A DNA stretch of 64,000 nt from JAMQPK01 sp963761975 (lineage in GTDB: Bacteria > Acidobacteriota > Vicinamibacteria > Vicinamibacterales > JAMQPK01). The position numbers and the translations under genes were made by a program. The stretch covers positions 2,418,001-2,482,000 of the forward strand of contig CAVXIR010000002.1 in NCBI GenBank assembly GCA_963761975.1, given 5' to 3'. Every line of letters starts with the position of its first letter. The stretch's first letter is position 1. A model generated the notes under the pieces. The model saw only the letters and a program-made list of their open reading frames with translations. It made no database searches and was not told the origin of the DNA. This document shows, piece after piece, positions 9,053 through 22,491 of the stretch.

Positions 9053-9400
9053 CACACACCTTCGTCTTGAGAGTTTGGATAAAAGCGGTTGCTGAGGGCC
9101 GTGCAATCAAGATCGACGCCAACGGCGGCACGCGGTTGGCGGCCCGAGCGAAACGCGTTGTTTGTTCGAAAAACGAAACGAAATCAGCGACCCACGCGGG
9201 CGCACGCCCGGTAACTCGAATCACACGACAGTGTTGCTTCGACGTGAATTCCCAACAAGAATGTTGCTTTCGACGAGCCCCGCTGGCCGACCGGCGTGCG
9301 TCTATCGCGACCCCGATCGCGGTGCATCCTACAACGTTGTTCGTTTGCCAAAAACGTCGACAAAGTTGTTAGGGCCGGTTTGGGAGCATAATGATCGGCC
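9053..9400. other. Intergenic region between divergent amt and dioxygenase genes
   Basis: About 350 bp, somewhat richer in A and T than the flanks, with short runs such as gaaaaacgaaacgaaa. It must hold the promoters of both divergent genes. I found no convincing sigma54 element, operator or small gene. Confidence 0.4.
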
Positions 9401-10354
9401 ATGCGCGGCGTCAACGGACTGCATCACATCACCGCAATCGCCGGGCCCGCTCAGGAGAACCTCGATTTTTATGCCGGCGTTCTCGGCATGCGGCTCGTCA
9501 AGCGCAGCGTCAATCAGGACGACCCCGGGACCTACCATCTGTTCTACGCCGACGCCGACGGCAGTCCTGGATCGGATCTCACCTTCTTTCCATGGGCGCA
9601 TCTGGCGCCACCGCGAGCGGGTCACGGCCTGGCGATGGAAGTCGATCTCGAGGTGCCGCAAGGCAGCCTCGGTTACTGGGCCGATCGGCTCAAGCGCTAC
9701 GGCACGACCATCGGACCACCGGAAACCCGCTTTGGGCAGAAGGTTCTTGCCTTCACCGATCCCCACGGTCTGGGCGTGGCACTCGTCGAGGCGTCGCCCG
9801 GCCGGCCGTTTACGCCATGGGCGGAGAGCCCGGTCCCGGGTGAGCGGCAGATTCGCGGGTTGTTCGGCGCCCAGGTCTGGGAGCGACGAATCGGCAGCAA
9901 CCGCGCAGTTCCTGACCGGGGTGCTCGGCTTTCACCAGATCGCCGCTGAGAACGGATGGACGCGGTACGGGTGCCACGGAGGCGCCGGGTGTCATCGACG
10001 TGCGCGACGCACCGGAGGCGCGTCGCGGCGCGTGGGGCGTTGGTGCCGTCCATCACCTGGCATGGCGCGTCGATGACGAAGAGCATCAGCTCGACGTGCG
10101 GACGCGCGTGGAGGGCGCGGGCGCGCATCCGACGCCGGTGATCGATCGGTTCTGGTTCAAGTCGGTGTACTTCAAGGAACCCGGCGGCGTGCTGTTCGAG
10201 CTCGCGACCGAGGGCCCGGGCTTCGCGCGTGGACGAAGACGTGGCGCATCTCGGCGAACGGCTGGTGTTGCCGCCATGGCTTGAGGCTCACCGGATGGCG
10301 ATTGAGCAGGCGCTTCCACCGCTTTCATTCGAGGGCGCGGCACACAGAACCTGA
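9401..10354 (+). CDS. Ring-cleaving dioxygenase of the VOC superfamily (MhqO/PcpA-like), frameshifted
   Basis: The N-terminal module reads GLHHITAIAGPAQENLDFYA followed by GMRLVKRSVNQDDPGTYHLFYAD and the GSDLTFFPW segment. The second module carries VGAVHHLAWRVDDEEHQ and the metal-ligand region SVYFKEPGGVLFELATEGPGF. These are extradiol dioxygenase signatures for hydroquinone- or catechol-type substrates, with Fe(II) or Mn(II). The frame changes near 9885, 9987 and 10228. Restored, the product ends LPPLSFEGAAHRT at the stop 10352-10354. The next gene is an MhqD-like carboxylesterase, the partner seen in hydroquinone-responsive operons. Confidence 0.82.
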
Positions 10355-10520
10355 AGGGGTTCCAAGGTTCCGTAGGTTCCGGTTCCGATTGGTTCCGGTT
10401 CGAAGTTCTGGTTGAGCCTGAACCCATTGAACCGGAGCCGGAGCCCTCCGCACCCGAACTTTCGGAACTTGAACCCTCGGAACCAGAACCCTGGAACCGG
10501 AACCTCGGAACCTGGAACCC
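10355..10520. repeat. GGTTCC/GGAACC intergenic repeat with inverted arms
   Basis: The left half contains repeated ggttcc at spacings of 6-10 nt. The right half contains seven copies of gaacc at spacings of 6-9 nt, so the block can fold back on itself. It lies between the dioxygenase and carboxylesterase genes and ends two bases before the latter's start. It is a less regular relative of the 7-nt arrays. Confidence 0.6.
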
Positions 10521-10522
10521 TT

Positions 10523-11152
10523 ATGTTGTCATTCACCCACTTCTACCACCCACCTTCTACACGCGACATGCCGACCTTGCTCGTGCTGCACGGCACTGGC
10601 GGCAACGAGCACGACCTGGTGCCACTGGCGTCAGAACTGATGCCCGACGCCGGCGTTCTGAGCCCGCGAGGTAAAGTGCTCGAGCACGGCATGCCGCGCT
10701 TTTTCCGCCGTTTCGCCGAAGGTGTGTTCGATCTCGAAGACCTGCGTCAGCGCACGCTCGAACTGGCGGATTTTGTTGGCGAAGCCAGCGCGCACTACAA
10801 ATTCGATCCGTCGCGCGTCATCGCCGTCGGGTTTTCCAATGGCGCGAACATCGCCGGCTCGACGCTGTTGCTCGCCCCAGGAGTCCTTGCCGGCGCCGCG
10901 CTGCTTCGTGCGATGGTGCCCATCGTTCCGGATCCGCTCCCTGCCATTCCTGGTACGCCCGTGTTGATTTCCAACGGTCGCGTCGATCCTCTGGTACCGG
11001 CTGACGATACAGAGCGTCTTGCCGCGCTGTTGCGATCTGCAGGCGCAGGCGTGACCGTCCACTGGCATCAGGCCGGACATCAGTTGGTGCGCGCTGACAT
11101 CACCCAGACGCGCGACTGGCTGGACACGGTTTCAAACAAGAGAAACGCCTGA
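10523..11152 (+). CDS. Phospholipase/carboxylesterase family alpha/beta hydrolase (MhqD-like)
   Basis: From the ATG at 10523 the protein begins MLSFTHFYHPPSTRDMPTLL and shows LHGTGGNEHDL (oxyanion region) and GFSNGANIAG (nucleophile Ser in G-x-S-x-G). It also has NGRVDPLVPADD (catalytic Asp region) and HQAGHQL (His). The size of 209 residues fits the short cytosolic carboxylesterase family. Longer upstream reading would translate the repeat block, so I reject it. The neighbouring dioxygenase suggests a shared role in aromatic or quinone metabolism. Confidence 0.85.
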   Translation: MLSFTHFYHPPSTRDMPTLLVLHGTGGNEHDLVPLASELMPDAGVLSPRGKVLEHGMPRFFRRFAEGVFDLEDLRQRTLELADFVGEASAHYKFDPSRVIAVGFSNGANIAGSTLLLAPGVLAGAALLRAMVPIVPDPLPAIPGTPVLISNGRVDPLVPADDTERLAALLRSAGAGVTVHWHQAGHQLVRADITQTRDWLDTVSNKRNA

Positions 11153-11229
11153 CCTCTTGTTTCATCTCGGACCGAGACCAATTCTCAGGTTTCAGTTCTC
11201 CGAAACCACCATGCTACCGTCGCAGAGCA

Positions 11230-12261
11230 ATGGCGGTCGTCGGCGCTATTCTCGCGCTCGTTCTGCTGGACGTTCCCCTCCAGGCCCAGTCAGCGAATCG
11301 TGCAGGGCTCACCGGTCAGCAGTTGTACGAGGCCGCGTGCGCCGCGTGTCACGGCAGCGACGGCCGCGGCCAGTCCTTGACGGTGCGAGGCTTCAACATC
11401 GAGCCGCCGGACTTTACCGACTGCAGTCTGACAACTCCCGAGGCGGACCTCGACTGGTACTCCGTGATTCATCAGGGCGGTCCTGCGCGTGGCTTCGATC
11501 GAATGATGCCCGCGTTCGGCGACGAACTGACAGACGAAGAAATCGTGCGGGTCATCGAACATATCCGTGGATTCTGCACCGAGCGCGGATGGCCGCACGG
11601 CGATCTCAACATGCCGCGTGCGCTGGTCACCGAGAAGGCGTACCCCGAAAACGAGGCGGTCGTCACGACAACGTTTGTGCGAGGCGACACGCGCCCGCGG
11701 ACCGAATTTCTCTACGAGCGCCGGGTGGGGCGCCGTGGGCAATACGAAATTTTTGCCCAGGACGTAAATGCAATCGGCGGCGCGTACAAACATGTACTGT
11801 TCGACAACTGGCGTCGCGGGTCGATCCTCGCCGGCGGCGGTGAGATCGAGTTCGACGAGACTGGCGCGGTGTTCGAGGCCTTCGGCGCCTTCAGCCAGGC
11901 GTTGCCATATGTCACCGATGGATTCCTCCATGCCCATGCTGGCGTTGAGGTTCCGACCGGGACGAGCGCGCCGAACGAGCTGTTCTGGCGCGCGGCCGTC
12001 GGCAAGAGCTTCCTGGGCCGCGGCTGGGGCCGCGCGTGGTCGCCCATCGTCGAGCTCCTCGCGGCCCGAGAAATCCAGACGCGTGCGGAGAGCGAGTATG
12101 ACGCACTGCCGCAGATTCAGGTGAGTCTCAGCACGCGGCAGCACGTCCTGTTGAATATCGGAGTTCGCGTGCCGTTGACCGATCGGTCGACTCGTCGGAC
12201 GAGCGTGATGGCGTATCTCCTTTGGGATTGGTTCGACGGTGGATTTCTGTCAGGGTGGTGA
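11230..12261 (+). CDS. c-type cytochrome domain fused to a porin-like beta domain, exported
   Basis: A signal peptide (to about residue 20) is followed by a mono-haem cytochrome c domain with the motif CAACH (about 36-40) and a distal-ligand candidate in GFDRMMPAFGDELTDEEI. From about residue 130 the protein changes to alternating beta segments with aromatic residues, ending LLWDWFDGGFLSGW. This resembles an outer-membrane barrel or autotransporter-like module. It may carry electrons at the outer membrane. Its stop overlaps the start of the following multihaem cytochrome (TGATG), so the two are probably translationally coupled. Confidence 0.75.
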   Translation: MAVVGAILALVLLDVPLQAQSANRAGLTGQQLYEAACAACHGSDGRGQSLTVRGFNIEPPDFTDCSLTTPEADLDWYSVIHQGGPARGFDRMMPAFGDELTDEEIVRVIEHIRGFCTERGWPHGDLNMPRALVTEKAYPENEAVVTTTFVRGDTRPRTEFLYERRVGRRGQYEIFAQDVNAIGGAYKHVLFDNWRRGSILAGGGEIEFDETGAVFEAFGAFSQALPYVTDGFLHAHAGVEVPTGTSAPNELFWRAAVGKSFLGRGWGRAWSPIVELLAAREIQTRAESEYDALPQIQVSLSTRQHVLLNIGVRVPLTDRSTRRTSVMAYLLWDWFDGGFLSGW

Positions 12262-13894
12262 TGCAACGACTGGTCCGGGCTTTCCTTCTGGTATCTGTGG
12301 CGGCCTGCCCCGAGTTCCGTCGAGGGGGCGTGATCGACGGCGCTCAAGATCCGCATCGCGGCGAGGTGTTCAAAACGTCCGACCAGTGTATGGCCTGTCA
12401 CAACGGCCTGCGTGCGCCCTCCGGCGAGGACGTCTCGATTGGCGCCAGCTGGCGCGCATCGATGATGGCCAACTCGTCTCGTGACCCGTATTGGCGGGCG
12501 GGCGTTCGCCGGGAAGTGATCGACCATCCGTCGGCGGCCCGCGCGATTCAGGACGAGTGTGCGACGTGTCACATGCCGATGTCGCGCACCGAAGCGCGGA
12601 TGAGCGGCACCGAGGGCGTCGTATTCGAACACCTGGCTGCCGGACGAGACAACGATCGTTCCGACCGTCTCGCGCACGATGGGGTGGCGTGCTCGCTCTG
12701 CCATCAAATCACCGAGCAGAACTTCGGGACGGCGTCGAGTTTTACGGGCGGTTACGTCGTTGGGCCGCCAGGTGCTCGCGCTCCGCGCCCGATGTTTGGC
12801 CCCTTTCGCATCGAACGCGGCATCTCGACGATCATGCGCTCGGCGACCGGGTTTGAGCCGACCGAATCGCTGCACGTCCGACAGTCCGAACTGTGCGCGA
12901 CGTGCCACACCCTGGTGACCAGGGCACGCGGCCCGAACGGCGAGGTCGTCGGTGAGCTACCCGAACAGATGCCGTTTCTCGAGTGGAAGCACAGCGCGCT
13001 GGCCGCCGAACAGCGCAGCTGCCAGTCTTGCCACATGCCTGTCGTGGAAGACGAGACACCGATTGCATCGGTGCTCGGCGCTCCGCGAAAAGGATTTGCG
13101 CGACACACATTCGTGGGCGGGAACTTCTTCATGCAGCGCATGCTCAATCGCTTTCGAAACGAGTTGAGCGTCGAGGCGCCGGCGGCTGACTTGATTGCCG
13201 CCGTGGAGACGACGCTTTCGAATCTCCGATCCGGACCGCAACGGTCTCTGTCCAGCTCGCAGATGCTCGCGAAAACCTGCTCGCCGCCGACATCACGGTG
13301 GAAAACCTGACGGGACACAAGCTGCCGACGGGATACCCATCGCGTCGTGTGTGGCTTCACGTGACCGTTCGCGATACTTCGGCGCGAATCATTTTCGAGT
13401 CGGGCGGGATCGAGCCGAATGGTGCGATTGCCGGAAACGACAACGACATCGATGCACAGCGAGTGGAGCCTCACTATCGCGAAGTCCGCGAGTCCGGGCA
13501 GGTGCAGATTTACGAGTCGGTCATGCGGGACCTGACTGGCCAGCCAACCACCGGCCTGTTGCGCGCAACCGGCTTCGTCAAAGACAACCGGTTGTTGCCT
13601 CGAGGATTCGACAAATCCACGGCGGACGCTTGGATCGCGGTAGTGGGCGCGGCGGCACAGGACGTCGACTTCGCTGCGCCCGGCGACCGCGTGCGCTACG
13701 TGATCGACACCGGTAAGGCACAAGGCCCGTTCCAGATCGACGCGGAGCTTCGCTTTCAGGTGATCGCGTTCCGGTGGGCAGAAAATCTTCGGCCCTACGC
13801 AAGTGACGAGACCAGGAGATTCGTCACGTATTACGAATCGATGGCCTCCGCGTCTTCCGAAGTGCTGGCCAGCGCCAGCGCCGTCGCGCGATGA
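12261..13894 (+). CDS. Five-haem c-type cytochrome, exported, one frameshift
   Basis: The start at 12261 overlaps the preceding stop. A short signal-like N-terminus is followed by five CxxCH motifs: CMACH, CATCH, CSLCH, CATCH and CQSCH. The chain then shifts frame near 13235 and continues as NLTGHKLPTGYPSRRVWLHV with a long beta-rich C-terminal part. That GHKLP segment is common in acidobacterial multihaem cytochromes. The role is periplasmic electron transfer, probably together with the fused cytochrome upstream. The frame break is one base and both sides are well conserved. Confidence 0.8.
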
Positions 13895-13895
13895 T

Positions 13896-14898
13896 TTAAC
13901 GCGGAGCCGATGGGTTAGCCGGCGCTGGCTGAGACGGCTTCGCCGGGGCTGGGGCTGATGGTTTTGCTGTCGAAGGCTTGTCCTGGGGCGGAACAGGATT
14001 TACCGGAGGCGCTGCGGGCTGTGATGGTGCCGCCTGGGTGTCGACCTTCCGCCGCGTGACGATACCCGAGTCGACGGTCTTTCCCTGATCGCTCACGACC
14101 TGGAAATGCATCTGGTCACCGTCGATCTCGAAGATCATGAAGTGAAATCCCTGATCGAACGATTTTTCCGTGAACTCGCCGCCCACATCCCCTCGCCGCA
14201 GCTTGCCCGCTCCGCCGGAAATGAAGTAATGGATACCCTTCTGAGGTTTCAGACGTTCGTAGAAGTGCTCGTGGCCCGCCAGCACCACGTCGACGCCATA
14301 TTTGAGGAACAGCGGCTCGAGCTGATCGCGCAAAGCGGTGTCCGATCCGTGACGTCCGCCCGATGAGTAAATCGGATGGTGGAAGTACATGATCTTCCAG
14401 TCGGATCCGCTGGCCGTAAGCTCTTTCTCGAGCCATTGCAGCTGCGTGCGGTCCATGTAGTTGCTGTCGAGCGCGAAGAAGCGGATACCGTCTTTCGGCT
14501 TGAACGAGTAAAACCGCTCGCCATTCATGTTGAAATGCTTGTACATCCGCTGATTCGGTACTATCGTGGTTCCCCAACGACGCATAGAATTTGATGCCTT
14601 TGTCGAGCACTGGCTTGTAGGGAACCTCGAACTTGCGCTGGAAGTCGCGCGCGCTCTCGCCGCCGTACATGTTGTCGCCCATCATCACGACGAACTCGTA
14701 CGGAAACCGCTGGTGCATATCCGTGAACACCTTTGCCAGCCGATACTGATTGTTATCTCCGGTCCCGCTGTCGCCGATCGCGGCAAACTTCAACGTCCCG
14801 CTTGGTTTGTTCGGGACGGTGAGATCCTGCGCGACGACTCCGCCGGCAAGAACGGCGATGAGCGTGACGGCGGTCAAAAGTGATCTGTGCATCCGCAT
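13896..14898 (-). CDS. Exported metallophosphoesterase (purple acid phosphatase-like), one frameshift
   Basis: A signal peptide (MRMHRSLLTAVTLIAVLAGG) precedes a calcineurin-like core with the metal motifs GDSGTGD, GDNMYGG, GNHDS, YFHHPIYSSG and AGHEHFYER. The frame changes inside GNHDST. Removing one base from the GG at 14557-14558 joins it to NQRMYKHFNMNGERFYSF. The last 45 residues are Pro/Ala/Ser-rich, a low-complexity tail perhaps spanning the wall or periplasm. It likely hydrolyses phosphomonoesters in the periplasm. It is followed in the same direction by no close partner; an unrelated exported gene lies 18 bp upstream. Confidence 0.85.
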
Positions 14899-14916
14899 GA
14901 GTATTCCTCGTGAGCG

Positions 14917-15573
14917 CTACGGCATTGCGTTCAGCATGAAGTCGATGATCAAGTTCGCCTTTGCGTCGTACAAAAGCAAATGCTTGCCGGCGAACCGGTA
15001 TTGCACGTCCTCGGGCAGTGGCGGCAAGGCGAGCAGCACGTCCGGGGGCACCGTCGAGAGCGGCGCCACCTTAGGATAATCACCGTTCACCTTGAAGGGT
15101 ATCTCTTTCGGCATCGGCGCGTCGTCTTTAATGATCGCCTTATTGTCGGCGGCATCGGCGCCCTTGGTCAGGGGAGAGCGGAGGAGCCGGCGGAACATGG
15201 CTTCTGTTGCCGGAGTCAGGATATCTCCCCGTTTTGCCGTCGCGCGCGTCTCGCGCACTCTCTGCGCCATCGTCGTCTCGGCAGTCGCAATTTCCCCGGG
15301 CTTGTCCGTCCGTTTCAAATCGGGTGCGTTGCCTTCTGCGTCCTTTCGCAACTTGACATACGCATCGACCCGCTTCTTGAAGTCGGCTACCACACCGGCG
15401 TCGGGATTCGCGTTGCTGCCCTTGGGAATCTGCTGCGACTCGGCTGGGGGAGTTGATGACGCAGGCGCCGGAGTGGCCGTGGGTGCGGAGCCCCGTGCGG
15501 GCTGTTGAGCCGACGGCGTGGATGCCGCCAGCACACAGCCCAGAACGATATAGGCATTCAGCGAGTGCGTCAT
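14917..15573 (-). CDS. Exported protein of an unnamed family (paralogue of the 23186 gene)
   Basis: The 218-residue product has a signal peptide, a Pro/Ala-rich linker, and a helical domain (DFKKRVDAYVKLRKDAEG then ETTMAQRVRETR). It ends with LLALPPLPEDVQYRFAGKHL and LLYDAKANLIIDFMLNAMP. The same order and spacing recur in the 23186 product, so these are members of one family, apparently periplasmic. No enzymatic motif is visible. It probably shares a transcript with the phosphoesterase immediately downstream. Confidence 0.7.
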   Translation of the reverse strand: MTHSLNAYIVLGCVLAASTPSAQQPARGSAPTATPAPASSTPPAESQQIPKGSNANPDAGVVADFKKRVDAYVKLRKDAEGNAPDLKRTDKPGEIATAETTMAQRVRETRATAKRGDILTPATEAMFRRLLRSPLTKGADAADNKAIIKDDAPMPKEIPFKVNGDYPKVAPLSTVPPDVLLALPPLPEDVQYRFAGKHLLLYDAKANLIIDFMLNAMP

Positions 15574-15670
15574 GCCTGTAACCGAAAGCAGGTTCCGTAC
15601 CGCGGTAGTCGGGCCACATAGGCGCGGGGCTTGTAGCGAATCCTTACAATTGGGTGTTCGCCCAATCCCC

Positions 15671-16228
15671 TTATTTGAACGATCGGGCGAAGAGATCGGC
15701 GATCGCCTTCTTCGCCGGTTCCTGCAGCGTGCGTGTGCCCGTCCCGGTAAAATGTGGGTGCATGATGCGTGGACCGCCCTTGCCGTCGGGCGTCTGCCAA
15801 TCGTCGCCGTTCCACCAGAACCAGCCCTTTTTCTCCTGGTCGAACACGTGTAGCTTTTTGTTGCAAAGCTTGGCGAATTCGGCCCCCCAGCCGGTCCCCC
15901 CGCGAACAGTCTTGTCTTTGAGGATTGTCCCGACGACCCAGATTTCCTGGCCGCTGTTGACCTGATACCACATGGTCTGAAGGACCTTCCGGATGGTCGG
16001 GGCGTCGGCGTAGCGGCGGTGCATCAGGCGGCTGACGTATTGGAGGCTCACGTCGCCATTCTGCAGCTCCTCGTGGTTGAGCACGCGGACACCCCGCTGA
16101 CGAACGATTTTGTGCCCGCCGAAAGTAAAATTGACTTCCTCGACACCGTGCCGTTCGGCGCATGCGCCAAACTCGGCTTCCGCCCCCGGTGCGCCGCCGC
16201 TGAAGAGAATGCAGTCTGATGCGTTCAT
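15671..16228 (-). CDS. SLOG-like (YspA/DprA-type Rossmann) protein
   Basis: The 185-residue protein has no export signal. It opens with ILFSGGAPGAEAEFGACAE, a glycine-rich nucleotide-binding loop after strand 1. It continues with WYQVNSGQEIWVVGT and GGTGWGAEFAKLCNKKLHVF followed by an aromatic WFWW stretch. This order fits SLOG-superfamily Rossmann proteins, which bind nucleotides or nucleotide-derived ligands, some of them second messengers. It could also be a stand-alone lysine-decarboxylase-like or MoCo-carrier-like fold. It diverges from a small gene 27 bp away. Confidence 0.5.
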   Translation of the reverse strand: MNASDCILFSGGAPGAEAEFGACAERHGVEEVNFTFGGHKIVRQRGVRVLNHEELQNGDVSLQYVSRLMHRRYADAPTIRKVLQTMWYQVNSGQEIWVVGTILKDKTVRGGTGWGAEFAKLCNKKLHVFDQEKKGWFWWNGDDWQTPDGKGGPRIMHPHFTGTGTRTLQEPAKKAIADLFARSFK

Positions 16229-16255
16229 AGTGATAGCATCGCGTAAAATCAGGGC

Positions 16256-16486
16256 ATGCTCAAGGGCTCACGCCAGGCCATCCTCAAACGAATCCAGCGC
16301 ATCAGCATTCACGGCCAGGCTTCGTGGGAGATTGTCTTCACACATGTCGACGATTCGACCGAACAGCTCAACGCGGCGCGCGTTGGCCCTGAGGCGATCC
16401 GGGGCGATTCGTTCGAGGCCGGCGACCGCATCGAGGTCGAGTATCTGTTCAATCAGGTTGTGAAGGTGACGCGGATTCCAATCTAG
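16256..16486 (+). CDS. Small hypothetical protein
   Basis: This 76-residue frame has no signal peptide and mixed alpha/beta character: a basic helical start, then DRIEVEYLFNQVVKVTRI as two strands at the C-terminus. It diverges from the SLOG-like gene across 27 bp and ends 13 bp before the convergent esterase. No family was recognised. Confidence 0.45.
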   Translation: MLKGSRQAILKRIQRISIHGQASWEIVFTHVDDSTEQLNAARVGPEAIRGDSFEAGDRIEVEYLFNQVVKVTRIPI

Positions 16487-16499
16487 TGGCCTAGCCTCG

Positions 16500-17708
16500 C
16501 TACTTCCTCCACAGCCAGCGCAACGCGTCGGGCAGAATGGCGCGAATGTGATTGTTGTTGTGGAATCCCTGGCCTTGTTCGAACCGGTAGTCATAGCCTG
16601 CGTAGGCAAATGAACGCGCGAGCGTCTGGTTCGCCAGCCACCAGCTTCCGTTGATGTTGTCGAGATCGTTGGCGCCGTCCTGCATGAAGATGCGAATCGG
16701 TTTGCGCGGCACTCGCCGTATCAGCGCCGCGTAGTTGTGGCCGCCTTCACGCAGGCTCTTGCCCGCCTGGATATTCGTGAAGCTGCCGATTCCCGAGAGC
16801 ACTTTGCTGAACTCGTTCGGCCGCTCCCACGCGACGGTGAATGCCGCAATGGCGCCGCTGCTCTGGCCCGCGATGCCGCGGCTCGACGCGTCGCGCCGCA
16901 GCCTGACTGTCTTCTCGACTTCTGGAAAGATTTCCTCGACGAGGAAGCGCGCATATTGATCGGATAGCGTGTCGTATTCGAAGCTGCGATTGTCGCGTGC
17001 CGCTTTGACGCCGCCGGGTTCGATAAAGATGCCGACCATCACCGGGATGTCGCCTTTGGCGATGAGGTTGTCGAATACCGGGACGACGTACTGTCGTGCT
17101 GTGTTCCCATCCTGAAAGACCATGACCGAGGCCGGGTTCGACGCGTCGTATTGCGCTGGAACGTACACCCACCAGTCGCGTGTCGTGCCGGGGAAGATCT
17201 TGCTGTGCCATGGCGGCATCTGCGTCAGCTTGCCCTTCGGCACGCCGGCGCGCTCGCGCGCGTCCGGATGTATCTCGTACACCTCCAGCTGGCCGCCGCC
17301 CAGACGCGCGCCACCCGCTTCGTAGTGCCATGTGAACGCGGCGCCGTGCGTGAGGTTCGCGACGCCTGCGTACAGGCTGCCCGTGCCGATTCTCGTGAGC
17401 GGCAGATTGAACATGCCGTGATCGGCGACAGCGCGAGGCGCTGGCGCATTCGCCGGCAGATTGGGTGCTTCGAGCGCGAAGGCGACGGTCAACTCATCGA
17501 CCTGTGCCGGAGCGCCGCGCATCAGGATGTCGCGGCCACCGAACAGCACACGCACTCGCTCGGCGAGGCGGTCGGCTTCGGCACCCTCAACCTTTGCGGA
17601 CAGAGCGGCTGAGATCGACTTCGGTCCGAAGGCGGTTTCCTCCTGGGCGACGCCAAGGGACGTCGACACGGACAGCAAGATTCCGCTGACGAACGCAGCA
17701 CATTTCAT
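16500..17708 (-). CDS. Exported esterase of the enterochelin-esterase/esterase D type
   Basis: The 402-residue protein has a signal peptide to about residue 21. An N-terminal early-set (CBM48-like) beta domain ends near WHYEAGGARLGGGQLEVYE. An alpha/beta hydrolase core carries WWVYVPAQYD, MVFQDGNTARQY, the nucleophile motif GQSSGA and a C-terminal GFHNNNHI with the catalytic His candidate. Related enzymes hydrolyse siderophore or sugar esters. The substrate here is unknown, and no siderophore genes are nearby. Confidence 0.8.
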   Translation of the reverse strand: MKCAAFVSGILLSVSTSLGVAQEETAFGPKSISAALSAKVEGAEADRLAERVRVLFGGRDILMRGAPAQVDELTVAFALEAPNLPANAPAPRAVADHGMFNLPLTRIGTGSLYAGVANLTHGAAFTWHYEAGGARLGGGQLEVYEIHPDARERAGVPKGKLTQMPPWHSKIFPGTTRDWWVYVPAQYDASNPASVMVFQDGNTARQYVVPVFDNLIAKGDIPVMVGIFIEPGGVKAARDNRSFEYDTLSDQYARFLVEEIFPEVEKTVRLRRDASSRGIAGQSSGAIAAFTVAWERPNEFSKVLSGIGSFTNIQAGKSLREGGHNYAALIRRVPRKPIRIFMQDGANDLDNINGSWWLANQTLARSFAYAGYDYRFEQGQGFHNNNHIRAILPDALRWLWRK

Positions 17709-17835
17709 GTGGTCTGTCCTCTTGTGGTGGCCTGCGTAAAGTTACACCACCGGCGATGTGCTAGGACCTTGCGAGCCGCAGATGTTATATTGAATTCCAA
17801 CGGAACCACAGTATTTTCGCTCGTAAAGAGGCCCC

Positions 17836-21741
<3,906 letters not shown>

Positions 21742-21743
21742 CA

Positions 21744-21819
21744 GTCAGGGCAGATGGGTGATGGCGGACGGCAGAGAGTACCGGTACCGGTGCCGGTGCC
21801 ATTTGCCATCTGCCCTGAC
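21744..21819. repeat. Heptameric repeat hairpin between convergent genes
   Basis: Perfect 14-bp arms at 21744-21757 and 21806-21819 enclose a loop rich in accggt and tgccatt-type 7-mers. The element starts two bases after the DUF1501 stop and lies before the convergent cupin gene. It is placed where a bidirectional terminator would act, although it has no long T-run. Confidence 0.7.
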
Positions 21820-21838
21820 ACGTTTCGCGATCGCGTCG

Positions 21839-22426
21839 TTACTTCTGAGCCGGCTTGGCGCCCGCGGGTGGTGAAGTCGCGTACCCCGCACCCTCGCCGC
21901 CCTTGCTCACCGGGTTGCCCTTCTCATCTTCTTCCACCTGCACCGTCGTCACAGGCCCGTATCCCATAATCTGGACGATGGTTTCGCCGCCGTCCTGATT
22001 TCCGTCGTAATGGATGAAGTACGCGGGATGGAACATGACGCTGCCGGCCGGCATCGGCTTCATTTCCTTCGGCCGGAAGACCTTGCCAGTGCCGCCCCAC
22101 CACGTGCCCTTGATGACCGTGACCCATCGATCCATGGTGTGGTAGTGCGGGCGGCTCGTGTTGTTGTTGCGGAAGATGTTGCGGGTCATGTAGAACCCCG
22201 GCTGGTTTGCTGATCCAAACACACGGTTGTTGTTCACCTTGATGTGCTCGTCCGGCAACATGATCAGGTTCCCTGCGTGTAGCAGCGGTGGAGGCTGCTG
22301 CGCCTGTGCCTGTGCGCCCGGCTTCTCTGTTCCTTGTGCGGGAGCCTGTCCTTCACCGACCGCGAGCCCTGCGAGGACGAATCCCGCGAGTGCGCACGCG
22401 AAAACCGTTAGACGCGTAAGCCTCAT
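21839..22426 (-). CDS. Exported cupin-domain protein
   Basis: A signal peptide and a Gln/Ala/Pro-rich stretch precede a cupin barrel. Motif 1 is RPHYHTMDRWVTVIKGTWW and motif 2 is GSVMFHPAYFIHYDG, with His residues suitable for one metal. The segment NNNRVFGSANQPGFY lies before it. Such single-domain cupins act as small dioxygenases, isomerases or binding proteins in the periplasm. No partner gene indicates the substrate. Confidence 0.75.
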   Translation of the reverse strand: MRLTRLTVFACALAGFVLAGLAVGEGQAPAQGTEKPGAQAQAQQPPPLLHAGNLIMLPDEHIKVNNNRVFGSANQPGFYMTRNIFRNNNTSRPHYHTMDRWVTVIKGTWWGGTGKVFRPKEMKPMPAGSVMFHPAYFIHYDGNQDGGETIVQIMGYGPVTTVQVEEDEKGNPVSKGGEGAGYATSPPAGAKPAQK

Positions 22427-22491
22427 AACTCCTCCTGTCCCTACGTGGTATCTGTTTTTAGACGGCCCTGGGTGGACAGAGAGTAGCGCCG

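Noticed and set aside
10412..10522. A 37-residue N-terminal extension of the carboxylesterase
   Set aside because: It only translates the GGAACC repeat block. The ATG at 10523 starts directly at the family's first strand.
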